Shown: positions 47,470 through 55,691 of the stretch, piece by piece
Layout of the letters: the number at the start of each line of letters is the position of its first letter
How positions within the stretch are numbered: the first letter of the stretch is position 1
Source: Streptantibioticus ferralitis
Lineage (GTDB): Bacteria > Actinomycetota > Actinomycetes > Streptomycetales > Streptomycetaceae
Length of the DNA stretch: 64,000 nt
Assembly (NCBI RefSeq): GCF_029223525.1
Contig: NZ_JARHTQ010000009.1
Span: forward strand, 1 to 64,000
Reading direction: 5' to 3'
Notes under the pieces: model-generated
Database searches by the model: none
What the model was told of the DNA's origin: nothing
Seen by the model: only the letters and a program-made list of their open reading frames with translations
Made by a program: the position numbers and the translations under genes

Positions 47470-47577
47470 TCACTTCTTCGGGTTACTGATGGGCTTGTCC
47501 CACTTGCCGTCCGATTCCTTCGGCGACTGCTTCTTGTCGCCCTCGCTGCCGCCCTTGCCATCTCCGTGTTTACTCAT
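47470..47577 (-). CDS. Candidate RiPP precursor peptide, 35 aa
   Basis: ATG 47577 sits 6 nt after a strong GGAGGA site. The 35-residue peptide has nine lysines, four aspartates and two glutamates, no cysteine or threonine, and one tryptophan (Trp26). It has two Asp-Gly pairs (6-7 and 23-24), the dipeptide most prone to aspartimide formation and preferred by PCMT enzymes. It ends 6 bp before the PCMT-type gene. Size, charge and position fit a precursor whose only class modification is made by that enzyme. A basic regulator or chaperone-like peptide is the alternative. Confidence 0.55.
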   Translation of the reverse strand: MSKHGDGKGGSEGDKKQSPKESDGKWDKPISNPKK

Positions 47578-47616
47578 CGGTTCCTCCATCTGTGACTTTG
47601 TCGGCGATTAGTCCAG

Positions 47617-47706
47617 TTACGCCCTGGAAAATCCTCGCTTCGGCGGCCGGGCCGGTGTGCGGGTCGGAAGGTCGTCGGGCTGTTTCGGGCCTTTGGGGTC
47701 GGCCAT
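47617..47706 (-). CDS. Second small peptide next to the PCMT gene, 29 aa
   Basis: ATG 47706 follows AGAAGGGCAGG. The 29-residue peptide is rich in Pro, Lys and Arg, contains an Asp-Asp pair and ends KRGFSRA. It lies 39 bp before the 35-residue peptide in the same direction. It could be a second precursor or a leader-type peptide. There is no Asp-Gly pair. Confidence 0.4.
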   Translation of the reverse strand: MADPKGPKQPDDLPTRTPARPPKRGFSRA

Positions 47707-47824
47707 GATGGACCTGCCCTTCTGATGGGTGGCGCCGGAGGCCCGCGCTGGGAACGTTGCGCCTCCGGCGTCGACTGGGCTTGCTTGACCGAGCCGCTCC
47801 ACGCGGTCGGTACACCAGTCGGCG

Positions 47825-48019
47825 TCAGCCCGAGATCCCGGCTCTCCGCGGGACGTGGCTGTCCTCCGGTCTACATGGAGCGTTGACGTGCTGCGGGCAG
47901 CAGCAAAGCGGAAAGACCAGGGACATCAGTGGCCCTTCACCCGGCATGACTTCGTGCTCCGGCACTACCTGGGTGACCCCGTTCGCGGTCACTCGATAGA
48001 CCGCGATCGTCATTGCCAT
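47825..48019 (-). CDS. Small protein with CCC motif, 64 aa
   Basis: ATG 48019 follows GGGGAGGCGG. The 64-residue protein has a beta-like start (TIAVYRVTANGVTQVV) and a PLCCCPQHVNAPCR cluster of four cysteines that could bind metal. It lies between the XRE regulator and the tiny peptide genes, and the shared 20-bp element lies 61 bp upstream of its start. Function unknown. Confidence 0.45.
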   Translation of the reverse strand: MAMTIAVYRVTANGVTQVVPEHEVMPGEGPLMSLVFPLCCCPQHVNAPCRPEDSHVPRRAGISG

Positions 48020-48079
48020 GGCCGCCTCCCCGTCTGCGCTGCACGACGCCAACGACGCTAGAAACAACGGCACTTGGGC

Positions 48080-48099
48080 CTCAACGAAGTTGCGCCGGA
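48080..48099. promoter_or_regulatory. Shared 20-bp element, copy 2 (upstream of the RiPP cassette)
   Basis: CTCAACGARGTYGCGCCGGA, here with R=A and Y=T, differs from 46070-46089 at two positions only. On the minus strand TTGAGG is followed after 18 nt by TAGCGT, a fair promoter. It lies just behind the XRE regulator gene and before the small genes leading to the methyltransferase. Confidence 0.5.
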
Positions 48100-48109
48100 T
48101 TGCGCGAAT

Positions 48110-48958
48110 TCACCCCAGGGCGTCGATCGCGGCCGTGATCAACTTCCGTGCGTGCGCGCCGTGAACAGCCATGCCTGTCAGTGTGGTGAACGTCCGGACG
48201 TAGTCGGCGATCTCCCGAGGCTGCGTGATCCGCAGGTATCCGGAGGTCAGTTCAACCGCGACCTCCGCCTCATCGAACATGTAGAAGTCCTCAACCGGTA
48301 GGTGCGGCCGGCCGGTACCCATGGGGAGGATGCCAAGGCTGACGAACGGTCGTGAGCTGACGGCGATCAGGTGCCCGAGTTGGCCTGCCATGGTTTCCGC
48401 ATCGCACACGGCGGCGCGCAGGACATACTCCTCTACCAGGAGCCCGAAGCGGTGGCGCCCGGAGAAGAGCATGTGTTGCCGCTCCATGCGGGTATCGACA
48501 GCTTCGTCAACGTCATCGATGGCGACGCGATCACGCTGGATGGACCGCAGGACAGCGGCGGTGTACTCACGTGTTTGCACCATGCCGGGCATCACGCGGC
48601 TCGCGTAGACCCGGAAAAGGCCCGTGCGCTGGTAGAGGGCGGCGACGGACTCTTGAGCGGCGCGCAGGCCGGTGCGCTCCATGCGCCGCCATTGGGTGTA
48701 CATCGACTCAACGGCGCGGACCGCGGCGATGAGGTCGGCGATCTGGTCGACGGCCCCGCACACGATGCACCAGGTCTTGATGTCGGACTCGGACGGAGCC
48801 GATATCCCACTTTGGATTCGGCTGGTCTTGGCCGGGTGCCAGCCGCACTGTGCGGACAGCTCGTCCCCGTTGAGCCCGGCGTCTTTGCGGATCTCGATGA
48901 GGCGGTTAGCGAGGGCTTTCCGCGCTTCGATGACGCTGGACGACGGGGACGATGGCAT
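48110..48958 (-). CDS. XRE regulator with DUF5753 domain
   Basis: The 282-residue protein has an N-terminal helix-turn-helix (about 12-65, with LSAQCGWHPAKTSRIQSG) and a C-terminal DUF5753 region (LYQRTGLFRVYASRVMPGMVQTREY, then VEEYVLRAAVCD and ILPMG). Such regulators in Streptomyces are often autoregulated and control an adjacent small gene or cluster. It is upstream of the RiPP-like cassette in the same direction and is the likely binder of the shared 20-bp element. Confidence 0.8.
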   Translation of the reverse strand: MPSSPSSSVIEARKALANRLIEIRKDAGLNGDELSAQCGWHPAKTSRIQSGISAPSESDIKTWCIVCGAVDQIADLIAAVRAVESMYTQWRRMERTGLRAAQESVAALYQRTGLFRVYASRVMPGMVQTREYTAAVLRSIQRDRVAIDDVDEAVDTRMERQHMLFSGRHRFGLLVEEYVLRAAVCDAETMAGQLGHLIAVSSRPFVSLGILPMGTGRPHLPVEDFYMFDEAEVAVELTSGYLRITQPREIADYVRTFTTLTGMAVHGAHARKLITAAIDALG

Positions 48959-48995
48959 GGTGCTAGCTGTCCGGTACCGGTCTCGGGTGGATGGT

Positions 48996-49505
48996 TCAGA
49001 CGGTGTACTGCTGGTGCGGGATGCCGCGGTCCCACACGGCCTCGAACGCGGAGACGACCATCTTCACCACGGCGGGGTCCTCGTTGAACTCGTGGCCAGC
49101 CCAGTCACCGTCCCCGGTGAACCAGTGAAAGAGGACCCTGCGGTCATCGATCAGCCACAAGTCATTGCCCGGCAGGGCCAGGTCGGAGGAAAGACGCCTC
49201 GGAAGCCAGCGGACCTGTTCCCCTGCCGCGATGTTGTGCTGCTCAGTGATCGCGTGCTCCCAGCGGATGTAGTCGGTGACTGGCTCGGAGACGACCCTGG
49301 CTCGGCGCATCCCCACCCCTCGGCCGACGGTCTCCTTCACCAGCTCAGACCAAACGCGGTACTCCTCGGGCAGTTGCACGGAGCTCCCTTGCCGCCAGGC
49401 AGCGAAGACGGGGTCGTCCATATAGGAGTCGCGCATCTCCAGGTGGGCCGCCGAGTGCTCAGCACTCCTCAGCAGGGCGGTAAAGTCCGGTGCGCTCTGC
49501 GTCAT
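48996..49505 (-). CDS. DUF6879 family protein
   Basis: The 169-residue protein has FTALLRSAEHSAAHLEMRDSY near the start and SDYIRWEHAITEQHNIAAGE-like and LPGNDLWLIDDRRVLFHWF blocks typical of DUF6879. These proteins commonly lie next to XRE-DUF5753 regulators in Streptomyces and may be part of the same regulatory pair. ATG 49505 lies inside the end of the upstream gene. Confidence 0.7.
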   Translation of the reverse strand: MTQSAPDFTALLRSAEHSAAHLEMRDSYMDDPVFAAWRQGSSVQLPEEYRVWSELVKETVGRGVGMRRARVVSEPVTDYIRWEHAITEQHNIAAGEQVRWLPRRLSSDLALPGNDLWLIDDRRVLFHWFTGDGDWAGHEFNEDPAVVKMVVSAFEAVWDRGIPHQQYTV

Positions 49506-49740
49506 CGCACGCCTTCCTCAAGATCGGGATCATCCGGACGGGGAGACGCACCACGGTCTCATGGTCGGGCACGCCAGTGGGATGACCTGGAACCCACTCG
49601 GTCTCGCTGATCTTCTCGTACGTCTCCAGGTCAGGGAGCCACCCCTGAATGACGATCTCGCCCTTCTCGTCTTCGAGCCACACCGTGGGAGAGCCGCCAT
49701 TGGGCGTGTTCGGGTCTATGCCGACGAACTCTAGGTTCAC
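49459..49740 (-). CDS. Small hypothetical protein paired with DUF6879, 93 aa
   Basis: GTG 49740 follows GGGGAG. The protein has PTVWLEDEKGEIVIQGWLPDLET and a C-terminal MIPILRKACDD helix. Proteins of this type accompany DUF6879 and XRE genes in Streptomyces. Its last 47 bp overlap the DUF6879 gene, so the two are coupled. The frame is open further upstream but without a better start. Confidence 0.55.
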   Translation of the reverse strand: MNLEFVGIDPNTPNGGSPTVWLEDEKGEIVIQGWLPDLETYEKISETEWVPGHPTGVPDHETVVRLPVRMIPILRKACDDAERTGLYRPAEEC

Positions 49741-49939
49741 TGTGCACTCCCCTACCAACTCGGTTGCGCCATCTTGCGGGTGACGCTTCCCGAGGAGCGA
49801 AGGGCCGTCAAGATGCCCGTCCGAAATGGCCGAGACTTGCGCTACCTTGCCGCCTCTCGTGAGCCGCATGAACGGAAAGAGAGTGGGTGCGACAGCGAAA
49901 GGCTGCCGCACCACCCTCTTTCGTGCCCCTGATTGCAGG

Positions 49940-51292
49940 TCAGGTCCGGACCATGGCTAGAACTTCGTCGCGCAGGGCCTCGACAGCGGCTTGGTCGGGG
50001 GCCTCAACGTTGAGTCGCAGCAGCGGTTCGGTGTTGGACGGACGGAGATTGAACCAGCGGCCGTCACCGAGGTTGACCGTCAGACCGTCGAGTCGGTCAG
50101 TGGTGACGCCGTCGAACTCTTGGTACGCGGCTTCGACTTCGTCCAGCTTGGCGGGCACGTCGGCGACTTCGGAGTTGATTTCGCCGGAGGCGGCGTAGCG
50201 AGAGTAGTCGGCGACCAGCTCGGACAGCGGCCGGTCCTGCTCGCCGAGGGCGGCGAGGACGTGGAGGGCGGTGAGCATGCCGGTGTCGGCCCGCCAGAAG
50301 TCGCGGAAGTAGTAGTGGCCGGAGTGCTCGCCGCCGAAGACCGCGTCGTGCTCGGCCATCAGGGCCTTCATGAACGAGTGGCCGACCCGGCTGCGGATCG
50401 GGGTTCCGCCGTGCTCGCGGATGATCTCGACCGCGGCGGCGGAGGTGATGACGTTGTGGACGATGGCCGAGCCGGGGTGCTTGGCCAGCTCGCGGGCGGC
50501 GACCAGGCCGACGATCGCGGAGGGGGAGACGGCCTGGCCCTTCTCGTCAATGAAGAAGCACCGGTCGGCATCCCCGTCGAACGCCAGGCCGATGTCGGCA
50601 CCGGTCTCGCGGACCTTGGCTTGGAGGTCGAGGAGGTTCTTCGGCTCCAGCGGGTTGGCCTCGTGGTTCGGGAAGGTGCCATCCAACTCGAAGTACATCG
50701 GTACCAGGTCGATGGGCAGGCCCTCGAAGACGGCGGGGACGGTATGTCCGGCCATACCGTTGCCCGCGTCCGCCACCACCTTCAACCTGCGGATGCCGGA
50801 CAGATCGACCAGCTTGTTGAGGTGGACGGCATAGTCGATCAGCAGGTCCTGGCGGGTGACGGTGCCCCGCTCCCTGGCGGGGACGGGGATGTCTCCGGCC
50901 TCCAGCCAGGTGCGGATCTGGCCGAGGCCGGAGTCCTCGCCGATGGGGGCGGCCCCGGCCCGGCACAATTTGATGCCGTTGTCCTTGGCCGGGTTGTGGC
51001 TGGCGGTGACCATCACCCCGGGCAGGCCCAGCTTGCCGGAAGCGAAGTACAGGTAGTCGGTCGAGCCGAGACCGGCGTCGATGACATCGGCTCCGGCCCG
51101 GTTGGCGCCCACCGCGAAGGCTTTCGCCAGGTCCGGCGAGGTCGAGCGCATGTCGCGGGCGATGACGATCCGATCGGCTTTGGTGAGCCGGATGAACAAG
51201 GCACCGGCCTTCTCGGCGATGTCGGTGTTCATCTGCGCGGGGACTTCACCGCGAATGTCGTACGCCTTGACCAGACGGGAGTAGTCGGGCAT
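49940..51292 (-). CDS. Phosphomannomutase/phosphoglucomutase
   Basis: The 450-residue enzyme would interconvert hexose 6- and 1-phosphates. It has the phosphoserine loop VTASHNPA (Ser98), the magnesium site DGDADRC (about 235-241), the sugar-binding GEHSGHYYF (about 320) and the phosphate-binding RPSNTEPLLRL near the end. This is a full-length, intact alpha-D-phosphohexomutase. ATG 51292 follows GGAAGG. It lies 91 bp after a GHMP sugar kinase in the same direction, which suggests a route to an activated sugar. Confidence 0.85.
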   Translation of the reverse strand: MPDYSRLVKAYDIRGEVPAQMNTDIAEKAGALFIRLTKADRIVIARDMRSTSPDLAKAFAVGANRAGADVIDAGLGSTDYLYFASGKLGLPGVMVTASHNPAKDNGIKLCRAGAAPIGEDSGLGQIRTWLEAGDIPVPARERGTVTRQDLLIDYAVHLNKLVDLSGIRRLKVVADAGNGMAGHTVPAVFEGLPIDLVPMYFELDGTFPNHEANPLEPKNLLDLQAKVRETGADIGLAFDGDADRCFFIDEKGQAVSPSAIVGLVAARELAKHPGSAIVHNVITSAAAVEIIREHGGTPIRSRVGHSFMKALMAEHDAVFGGEHSGHYYFRDFWRADTGMLTALHVLAALGEQDRPLSELVADYSRYAASGEINSEVADVPAKLDEVEAAYQEFDGVTTDRLDGLTVNLGDGRWFNLRPSNTEPLLRLNVEAPDQAAVEALRDEVLAMVRT

Positions 51293-51382
51293 GGCCTGCC
51301 TTCCAGAGTCGAGGGCTTGTTGGGCGAGGTTACCGACGGTGGCCGCCCGAACACGCCGAATCGGACCGCCCACCGTCGGGGG

Positions 51383-52429
51383 TTATGCGGAGGTGCTGGC
51401 ATAGGGCTCGGAGAGACTGGAGATGAGCCCACGCGGCTCGGAGGTCGGCAGGGCGACCGCGTGGACCGGAAGATCAGCAACCGACTCCAGGACCGCTGTC
51501 AGGGCATCGTCAGGTACCAAGGCGAACAGGCAGCCGCCGTGTCCGGATCCGGTGAGCTTGGCGCCGAAGGCGCCTGCGGCCAGGACCCGCTTCGCGCAGG
51601 TGTCGATGAGCTCAGTCGAGCAGCGGACCTTGCCCCGCAGCAGGTCCTGCCCGGCGTTCAGCAACCGGCCAACCTGGCGATAGTCCACGGTCTTCGCGGT
51701 CAACAGCTCGGTGACGGCATCGACCAGCTCGCCGGCCTGGCGGGAGTAGTCGATCATTGCGGTCTCGCGGGCCTCGAAGCGGGCCCGCTTGGACGCCAGC
51801 ACCTTCATGGTGGTCCGTCGCTGCAAGGTGTCGATGACCACGACCGGGATACCCAGGTTCGGTGCGATTCGCTCGATCGTGGGCAACTCGCCTGCGTTCA
51901 CGCGGTTGACGCCGCCATACGCGCAGGCCAGGAAGTCCATCCAGCCCGCCCCGGAGCCCAGTTCACTGGTCTCGGCTTGGCGGGCCAGTCCGCAGACCTG
52001 GGCGATCTCCAGCGGATCTCCGGCTAGGCCGCCGAGGGCTGTGACCACGGCCAAGGTGAGGGCGGCGCTGGAGGACAGTCCGGCGGCCACCGGTAACTCG
52101 GTTGAGGCGGTCAGCACGGTCCCGGCGATCAGCTCGGCCTGCCGCAGGCTAACGCGGACAGCGGCCTGCATGTGGTCCAGGACATGACCGTCGTATTGCC
52201 GCCCGGCGGCCTGGGCGGCGGGGACGAGACGGGTGCGGAACAGCGGCGGCCCGGATGTCAGGACCAGAGCGGTGGAGCCGACCGCCTGCCAGGCGGTCAC
52301 CCTGGTCCGCAGCGGCACGGCGGTCACCACGGAGGAGCCGCCGGTCATCCAGTCCAGCGATTCCCCGGCCAGACACAATCGGCCCGGGACCGAGGCGGTC
52401 ACCGCCCTCGCGATCGCTCGGGCCGTCAT
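51383..52429 (-). CDS. GHMP-family sugar kinase
   Basis: The 348-residue kinase has motif 1 VPGRLCLAGESLDW (about 14-27), the ATP-binding motif 2 PVAAGLSSSAALTLA (about 115-129) and motif 3 KLTGSGHGGCLF (about 300). Of known members it is closest in outline to galactokinase- or heptose-kinase-like enzymes, but the substrate is unknown. ATG 52429 overlaps the stop of the radical SAM gene, so kinase and radical SAM enzyme are made together. Confidence 0.8.
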   Translation of the reverse strand: MTARAIARAVTASVPGRLCLAGESLDWMTGGSSVVTAVPLRTRVTAWQAVGSTALVLTSGPPLFRTRLVPAAQAAGRQYDGHVLDHMQAAVRVSLRQAELIAGTVLTASTELPVAAGLSSSAALTLAVVTALGGLAGDPLEIAQVCGLARQAETSELGSGAGWMDFLACAYGGVNRVNAGELPTIERIAPNLGIPVVVIDTLQRRTTMKVLASKRARFEARETAMIDYSRQAGELVDAVTELLTAKTVDYRQVGRLLNAGQDLLRGKVRCSTELIDTCAKRVLAAGAFGAKLTGSGHGGCLFALVPDDALTAVLESVADLPVHAVALPTSEPRGLISSLSEPYASTSA

Positions 52430-53340
52430 CGGCGGGTCTCCGGTAGGGCCTGCACACAGCTCGCGCAGGCGGGTGAGCGCGACCAGTCCGCGCGGCTGTG
52501 CCGCTGCCGCCACTCGGCCATGACCGGGTGATTCCACAGCTCGGCCAGGGTGCTGTCGGCGACGTTGCCGACGACGTATTCGCGGTGCTGGGGGCCTTCG
52601 GGGACCACGTTGCAGCACATCTTCATCTGCCCGCGGAAGTCCACGCTGAGCGAGGTCGCGGTCATCTGGCACGGAGCGGTACGCAGGCCGTTCTGCGGCA
52701 CCAGGGCGGTACCGCCGCGGTCGTTGTAGGTGTCGATCGACGGGCGGATGACCTCGACCTTCATCCCCGTGTCGGGGTCGGTCCAGGTCGCGGCCAGTCC
52801 TTGGCGGACCTCGGCGAGCTGCCAGGGGAAGCAGTCCCGGATGCGGGCCTTGACCAGCCAGCTTCGCAGGGCATCATAGGTGGGCTGCACGTCGGCTCGG
52901 TGGGGATAGCGGGTGACGCGCAGGTACTTCACCCCGTCCTCGCGCATGCGTTCCACGGTGCTGCGGTTGAGGAGATCGCCGTTGGTGTAGATCGCGGGCC
53001 TGGCGGCCGGGATCGCGTAGCGGACACGGGCGATCTCCTCTCTCAGACGAGGGTTGGCCAACGGCTCGTTGTAGTTGTGGAAGGCGAAGAACCCGTCGAA
53101 GCCAGCGGCCCCCAGCTCGGCGGTGATCTTCTCGAAGACGGCCCAGTCCATCAGCTGCTGGGTGCGTCGCGCGTTGGTCTGTCCGTTGGGGCACCACGAG
53201 CAGATGCGGTTGCAGTATCGGGAGGTCTCGATCTCCACATATCGCACGCCCGCCAGTGGCCGATCCTCGGCGGGGATGGGAGGCGCCAGAGCTGGCACCA
53301 CGGGCAGTAATGCCCGGTCGGCGGTGTTTGGTTCGGGCAC
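52426..53340 (-). CDS. Radical SAM enzyme with SPASM/twitch domain
   Basis: The 304-residue enzyme has the cluster motif CNRICSWC (Cys43, 47, 50). After the barrel comes an auxiliary-cluster region: APCQMTATSLSVDFRGQMKMCC, then GNVADSTLAELWNHP and a terminal CASC pair. SPASM enzymes modify peptides, sugars or alcohols. GTG 53340 follows GGAGGAC. With a GHMP kinase and phosphohexomutase coupled behind it, a sugar or sugar-derived metabolite is the more likely substrate, though a peptide from the neighbouring cassette is not excluded. Confidence 0.8.
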   Translation of the reverse strand: MPEPNTADRALLPVVPALAPPIPAEDRPLAGVRYVEIETSRYCNRICSWCPNGQTNARRTQQLMDWAVFEKITAELGAAGFDGFFAFHNYNEPLANPRLREEIARVRYAIPAARPAIYTNGDLLNRSTVERMREDGVKYLRVTRYPHRADVQPTYDALRSWLVKARIRDCFPWQLAEVRQGLAATWTDPDTGMKVEVIRPSIDTYNDRGGTALVPQNGLRTAPCQMTATSLSVDFRGQMKMCCNVVPEGPQHREYVVGNVADSTLAELWNHPVMAEWRQRHSRADWSRSPACASCVQALPETRR

Positions 53341-53476
53341 AGCAGTCCTCCGTCGTGGTGGGCTGGTGAGAGGCGATGAGCGAGGGAGCGGATGGGTTGG
53401 TGCATCTGGTTCGGGTACCGCGCTATTGCGCCGCTCGATGGTCCAGGCTCGTGCCTCCGGACCACCGAGCGGCCGT

Positions 53477-54052
53477 CTAGGTGGCGGTGCTGCGCAAGGC
53501 AAGGCAGGCCAGCGGGCCTCGCAGGTCGTAGCGCACGGCCTGCGCCCAACCGAAGCTGAGCGAGGCGATCTCCCGTTCGGCCATCCCACCGGGCTGGGTG
53601 ACGTCCTCACCGACGACAGGTATTACCGCGTACATCCGTCCTCCGGGACGCAGCCAGAAATCACGGACCCGGCGGACCCAGGCTGCGGGGTCGGTGAGGA
53701 AGGGCAAGATCAGGCGGCACACCACCAGGTCGATGCCACGGATCGGCAGACCGGGCGGGTCGCCCTGGTTGAGGTCATGGCGGAGGTAGCGGACGCCGGT
53801 CAATGGGGTGCGGCGGGCGGCGCGCAGAGCTGTGTCGGCGAAGTCGATGCCGGTGACGTCGTAGCCGAACCGGTGGAGCTGGCGGCTGAAGACTCCGGTG
53901 CCGCAGCCGACATCCGTAGCTACATGGCCACAGCGAATGGGAAAGTGCCTTGCGAAGGCGGCCAATTCAGTGTCGGTGAGCATGTGGTAGCCGCGGCCTT
54001 CCTCGGCCCAGGCATCCCAGGTGGTTGCCGAAGGGCTCCGTGTCATCGTCAT
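53477..54052 (-). CDS. Class I SAM-dependent methyltransferase
   Basis: The 191-residue enzyme has SAM motif I as ATDVGCGTGVFS (about 44-55), the acidic loop VTGIDFAD and a post-motif VVCRLILPFLTDPAAWV. The family methylates small molecules. ATG 54052 overlaps the stop of the upstream gene. The radical SAM gene follows 136 bp further on in the same direction. Confidence 0.75.
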   Translation of the reverse strand: MTMTRSPSATTWDAWAEEGRGYHMLTDTELAAFARHFPIRCGHVATDVGCGTGVFSRQLHRFGYDVTGIDFADTALRAARRTPLTGVRYLRHDLNQGDPPGLPIRGIDLVVCRLILPFLTDPAAWVRRVRDFWLRPGGRMYAVIPVVGEDVTQPGGMAEREIASLSFGWAQAVRYDLRGPLACLALRSTAT

Positions 54053-54642
54053 GCCGCCACGCTCACCGCGAATTCGGCAGAGCTCTTGTCGCCGGGCTGC
54101 TCGGGATCAGCTTCCGGCCCCGGCTCATGACGGCGGCGGAGAGCGTCGCGGGCAGCAGCGAACGGCGGCAGTCCGACGCTGGCGCGGCGCGCGTCGAGCT
54201 GACGGGTGTCACGGACCGGCAGGACTTCCGGCCCGTGGGGACCGGTCCTGTACTGCGTTCCGTAGAGCTGGACCGCGCCGGCGTTAACGCTGCACCGGTC
54301 GTGGAGGTGTGCCCACTGCTGGATGGGGGCCTCGCCGCGCTCAACTGCCGTGGAGAGCAGACGCAGTGCCAGGCGCTGAAAGTCGCGGAGATGGTCAGCA
54401 CGAAGAGCAATCTCCCACGCGGCCTTCGCAGCGTCCTCCCCGACGAGGCTGCGACCGGGCCATCCGTGGTCAGCCACGATGCGGCGGAGCACAGCCGCGT
54501 TGGCATGGTCGAGATGCCGGCCCAAGTTGGTCTGCACGTCGCTGGGCCGGGTGCGGACGAGTTGGTACCAGTGCTCGCGTGCCTGCTCCGCGCGGGCAAG
54601 GAGGTCGCAGGCGATGTCGGGACGTCGGGGTTCGGTTGTCAT
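54049..54642 (-). CDS. DUF6624-like protein
   Basis: The 197-residue protein has the block RIVADHGWPGRSLVGEDAAKAAW followed by LRADHLRDFQRLALRLL and HDRCSVNAGAVQLYGTQY, which match DUF6624. Its biochemical role is unknown. ATG 54642 is the start. It is coupled to the methyltransferase gene by a four-base overlap. Confidence 0.65.
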   Translation of the reverse strand: MTTEPRRPDIACDLLARAEQAREHWYQLVRTRPSDVQTNLGRHLDHANAAVLRRIVADHGWPGRSLVGEDAAKAAWEIALRADHLRDFQRLALRLLSTAVERGEAPIQQWAHLHDRCSVNAGAVQLYGTQYRTGPHGPEVLPVRDTRQLDARRASVGLPPFAAARDALRRRHEPGPEADPEQPGDKSSAEFAVSVAA

Positions 54643-54644
54643 GG

Positions 54645-55247
54645 TCAGGCTCCGTACTGGAGTGCCGTCACGAGTCGCCGTGCGGTGCGCAGTGTGAGGT
54701 CTCCCAAGGTGATGGCGGGCTCGCCCCCGCATCGCTGGCAGTAGGGGTGGAAGTACGTGTCCATGAATCCGCCGCGTGTGGCCTGTTTGAAGGCGGCGTC
54801 GAGACGGTCAAGGACTTGCTGTCCCTCGGGCCAGTCGGGGGTCTCGGCCAGCTCCGGCTGGGACGGGGCGCCCAGGACGCAGGCGAGCCGGTCCGCCGTG
54901 CAGATCGAGACATTACCGAGGCGGATCTTGGCGCCATAGACATGCGGGGTCGGCACATCGAGCCCGTGAGCCTGGAAGGCGGAGCTCAAGACATCCGCAG
55001 TTTTGAAGGCGCGCTTCAGGCTCTTGCGGATGAGGCGCGCCAGGTGGAGTGCTGTCGCCGGATCCGTCGTACCGACGTCGACGCAAGGCTTGCGCTCCGT
55101 GTTGGTCCATGGCGAGAGTCTCAAGCCCGCAGCCGTGCAAGCTCGACGCAGGTCGATGGCGGCTTCCACGACCCCTTCCATAGCGGATGAGGTAGTGAGT
55201 TGCGGCTCGACAGCGGGCTCCGCCGGGGCAGTAGTGTCGTTCGTCAT
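54645..55247 (-). CDS. Hypothetical protein with CX2C motif, 200 aa
   Basis: The protein has an N-terminal part with RRACTAAGLRLSPWTN and a central helical block, and ends with YFHPYCQRCGGEPAITLGDLTL, where CX2C may bind zinc. It lies between the YWC-motif gene and the DUF6624 gene in the same direction, 2 bp before the latter. No family was recognised. Confidence 0.5.
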   Translation of the reverse strand: MTNDTTAPAEPAVEPQLTTSSAMEGVVEAAIDLRRACTAAGLRLSPWTNTERKPCVDVGTTDPATALHLARLIRKSLKRAFKTADVLSSAFQAHGLDVPTPHVYGAKIRLGNVSICTADRLACVLGAPSQPELAETPDWPEGQQVLDRLDAAFKQATRGGFMDTYFHPYCQRCGGEPAITLGDLTLRTARRLVTALQYGA

Positions 55248-55301
55248 GCGGTTCTCCGGACAGTGGTGCGAGGGCGGGTCGTGGGAGGCGGTTCCCCGCC
55301 G

Positions 55302-55691
55302 TCAGGGAGGTCCACCGATCGCGCCAGCCGGGGCTAACCGCCGTAGCGAGGACGCGTAGTTGACGGCGGTGTCCGTGAGGGGGAGCACGGAGACGGGGTA
55401 AGCGATCCACGTCCAACGACCGGCGGGGGCCGGCACGGCGAAGGTGTACGGCTTTCCTCTCCGCAGTTCGACCACAGCGGCCTGCACGGCACGGTGGTCG
55501 CCGAGCCAGCCCCAGACCCTGTGAAACGTCGCCCGGTCCAGATCCACACTGGCGGCGCGCACGGATTCGCGAACCCACTCGACGGCCTGGCCGGGTTCAT
55601 CGGTCGTGATGTCATGCGGCGGCCCGTCTCCCGGCTGAGGACCGTCGTGGTCGACGTGGCACCAGTAGGTGCGCGGCAGCGGCTTCGTCAT
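55302..55691 (-). CDS. YWC-motif protein, homologue of the AICE protein at 6343
   Basis: The 129-residue protein contains TYWCHVDHDGPQ, QAVEWVRESVRAASVDL and GKPYTFAVPAPAGRWTW, in the order seen in the protein at 6343-6771. ATG 55691 overlaps the stop of the DUF6415-like gene. As in the AICE, a SpoIIAB-like ATPase is encoded in the same operon. Function unknown. Confidence 0.6.
   Translation of the reverse strand: MTKPLPRTYWCHVDHDGPQPGDGPPHDITTDEPGQAVEWVRESVRAASVDLDRATFHRVWGWLGDHRAVQAAVVELRRGKPYTFAVPAPAGRWTWIAYPVSVLPLTDTAVNYASSLRRLAPAGAIGGPP

Noticed and set aside
49991-52027. Rightward open frame of 678 codons opposite the phosphomannomutase and GHMP kinase
   Set aside because: It mirrors two genes with intact catalytic motifs and has no ribosome binding site or domain.
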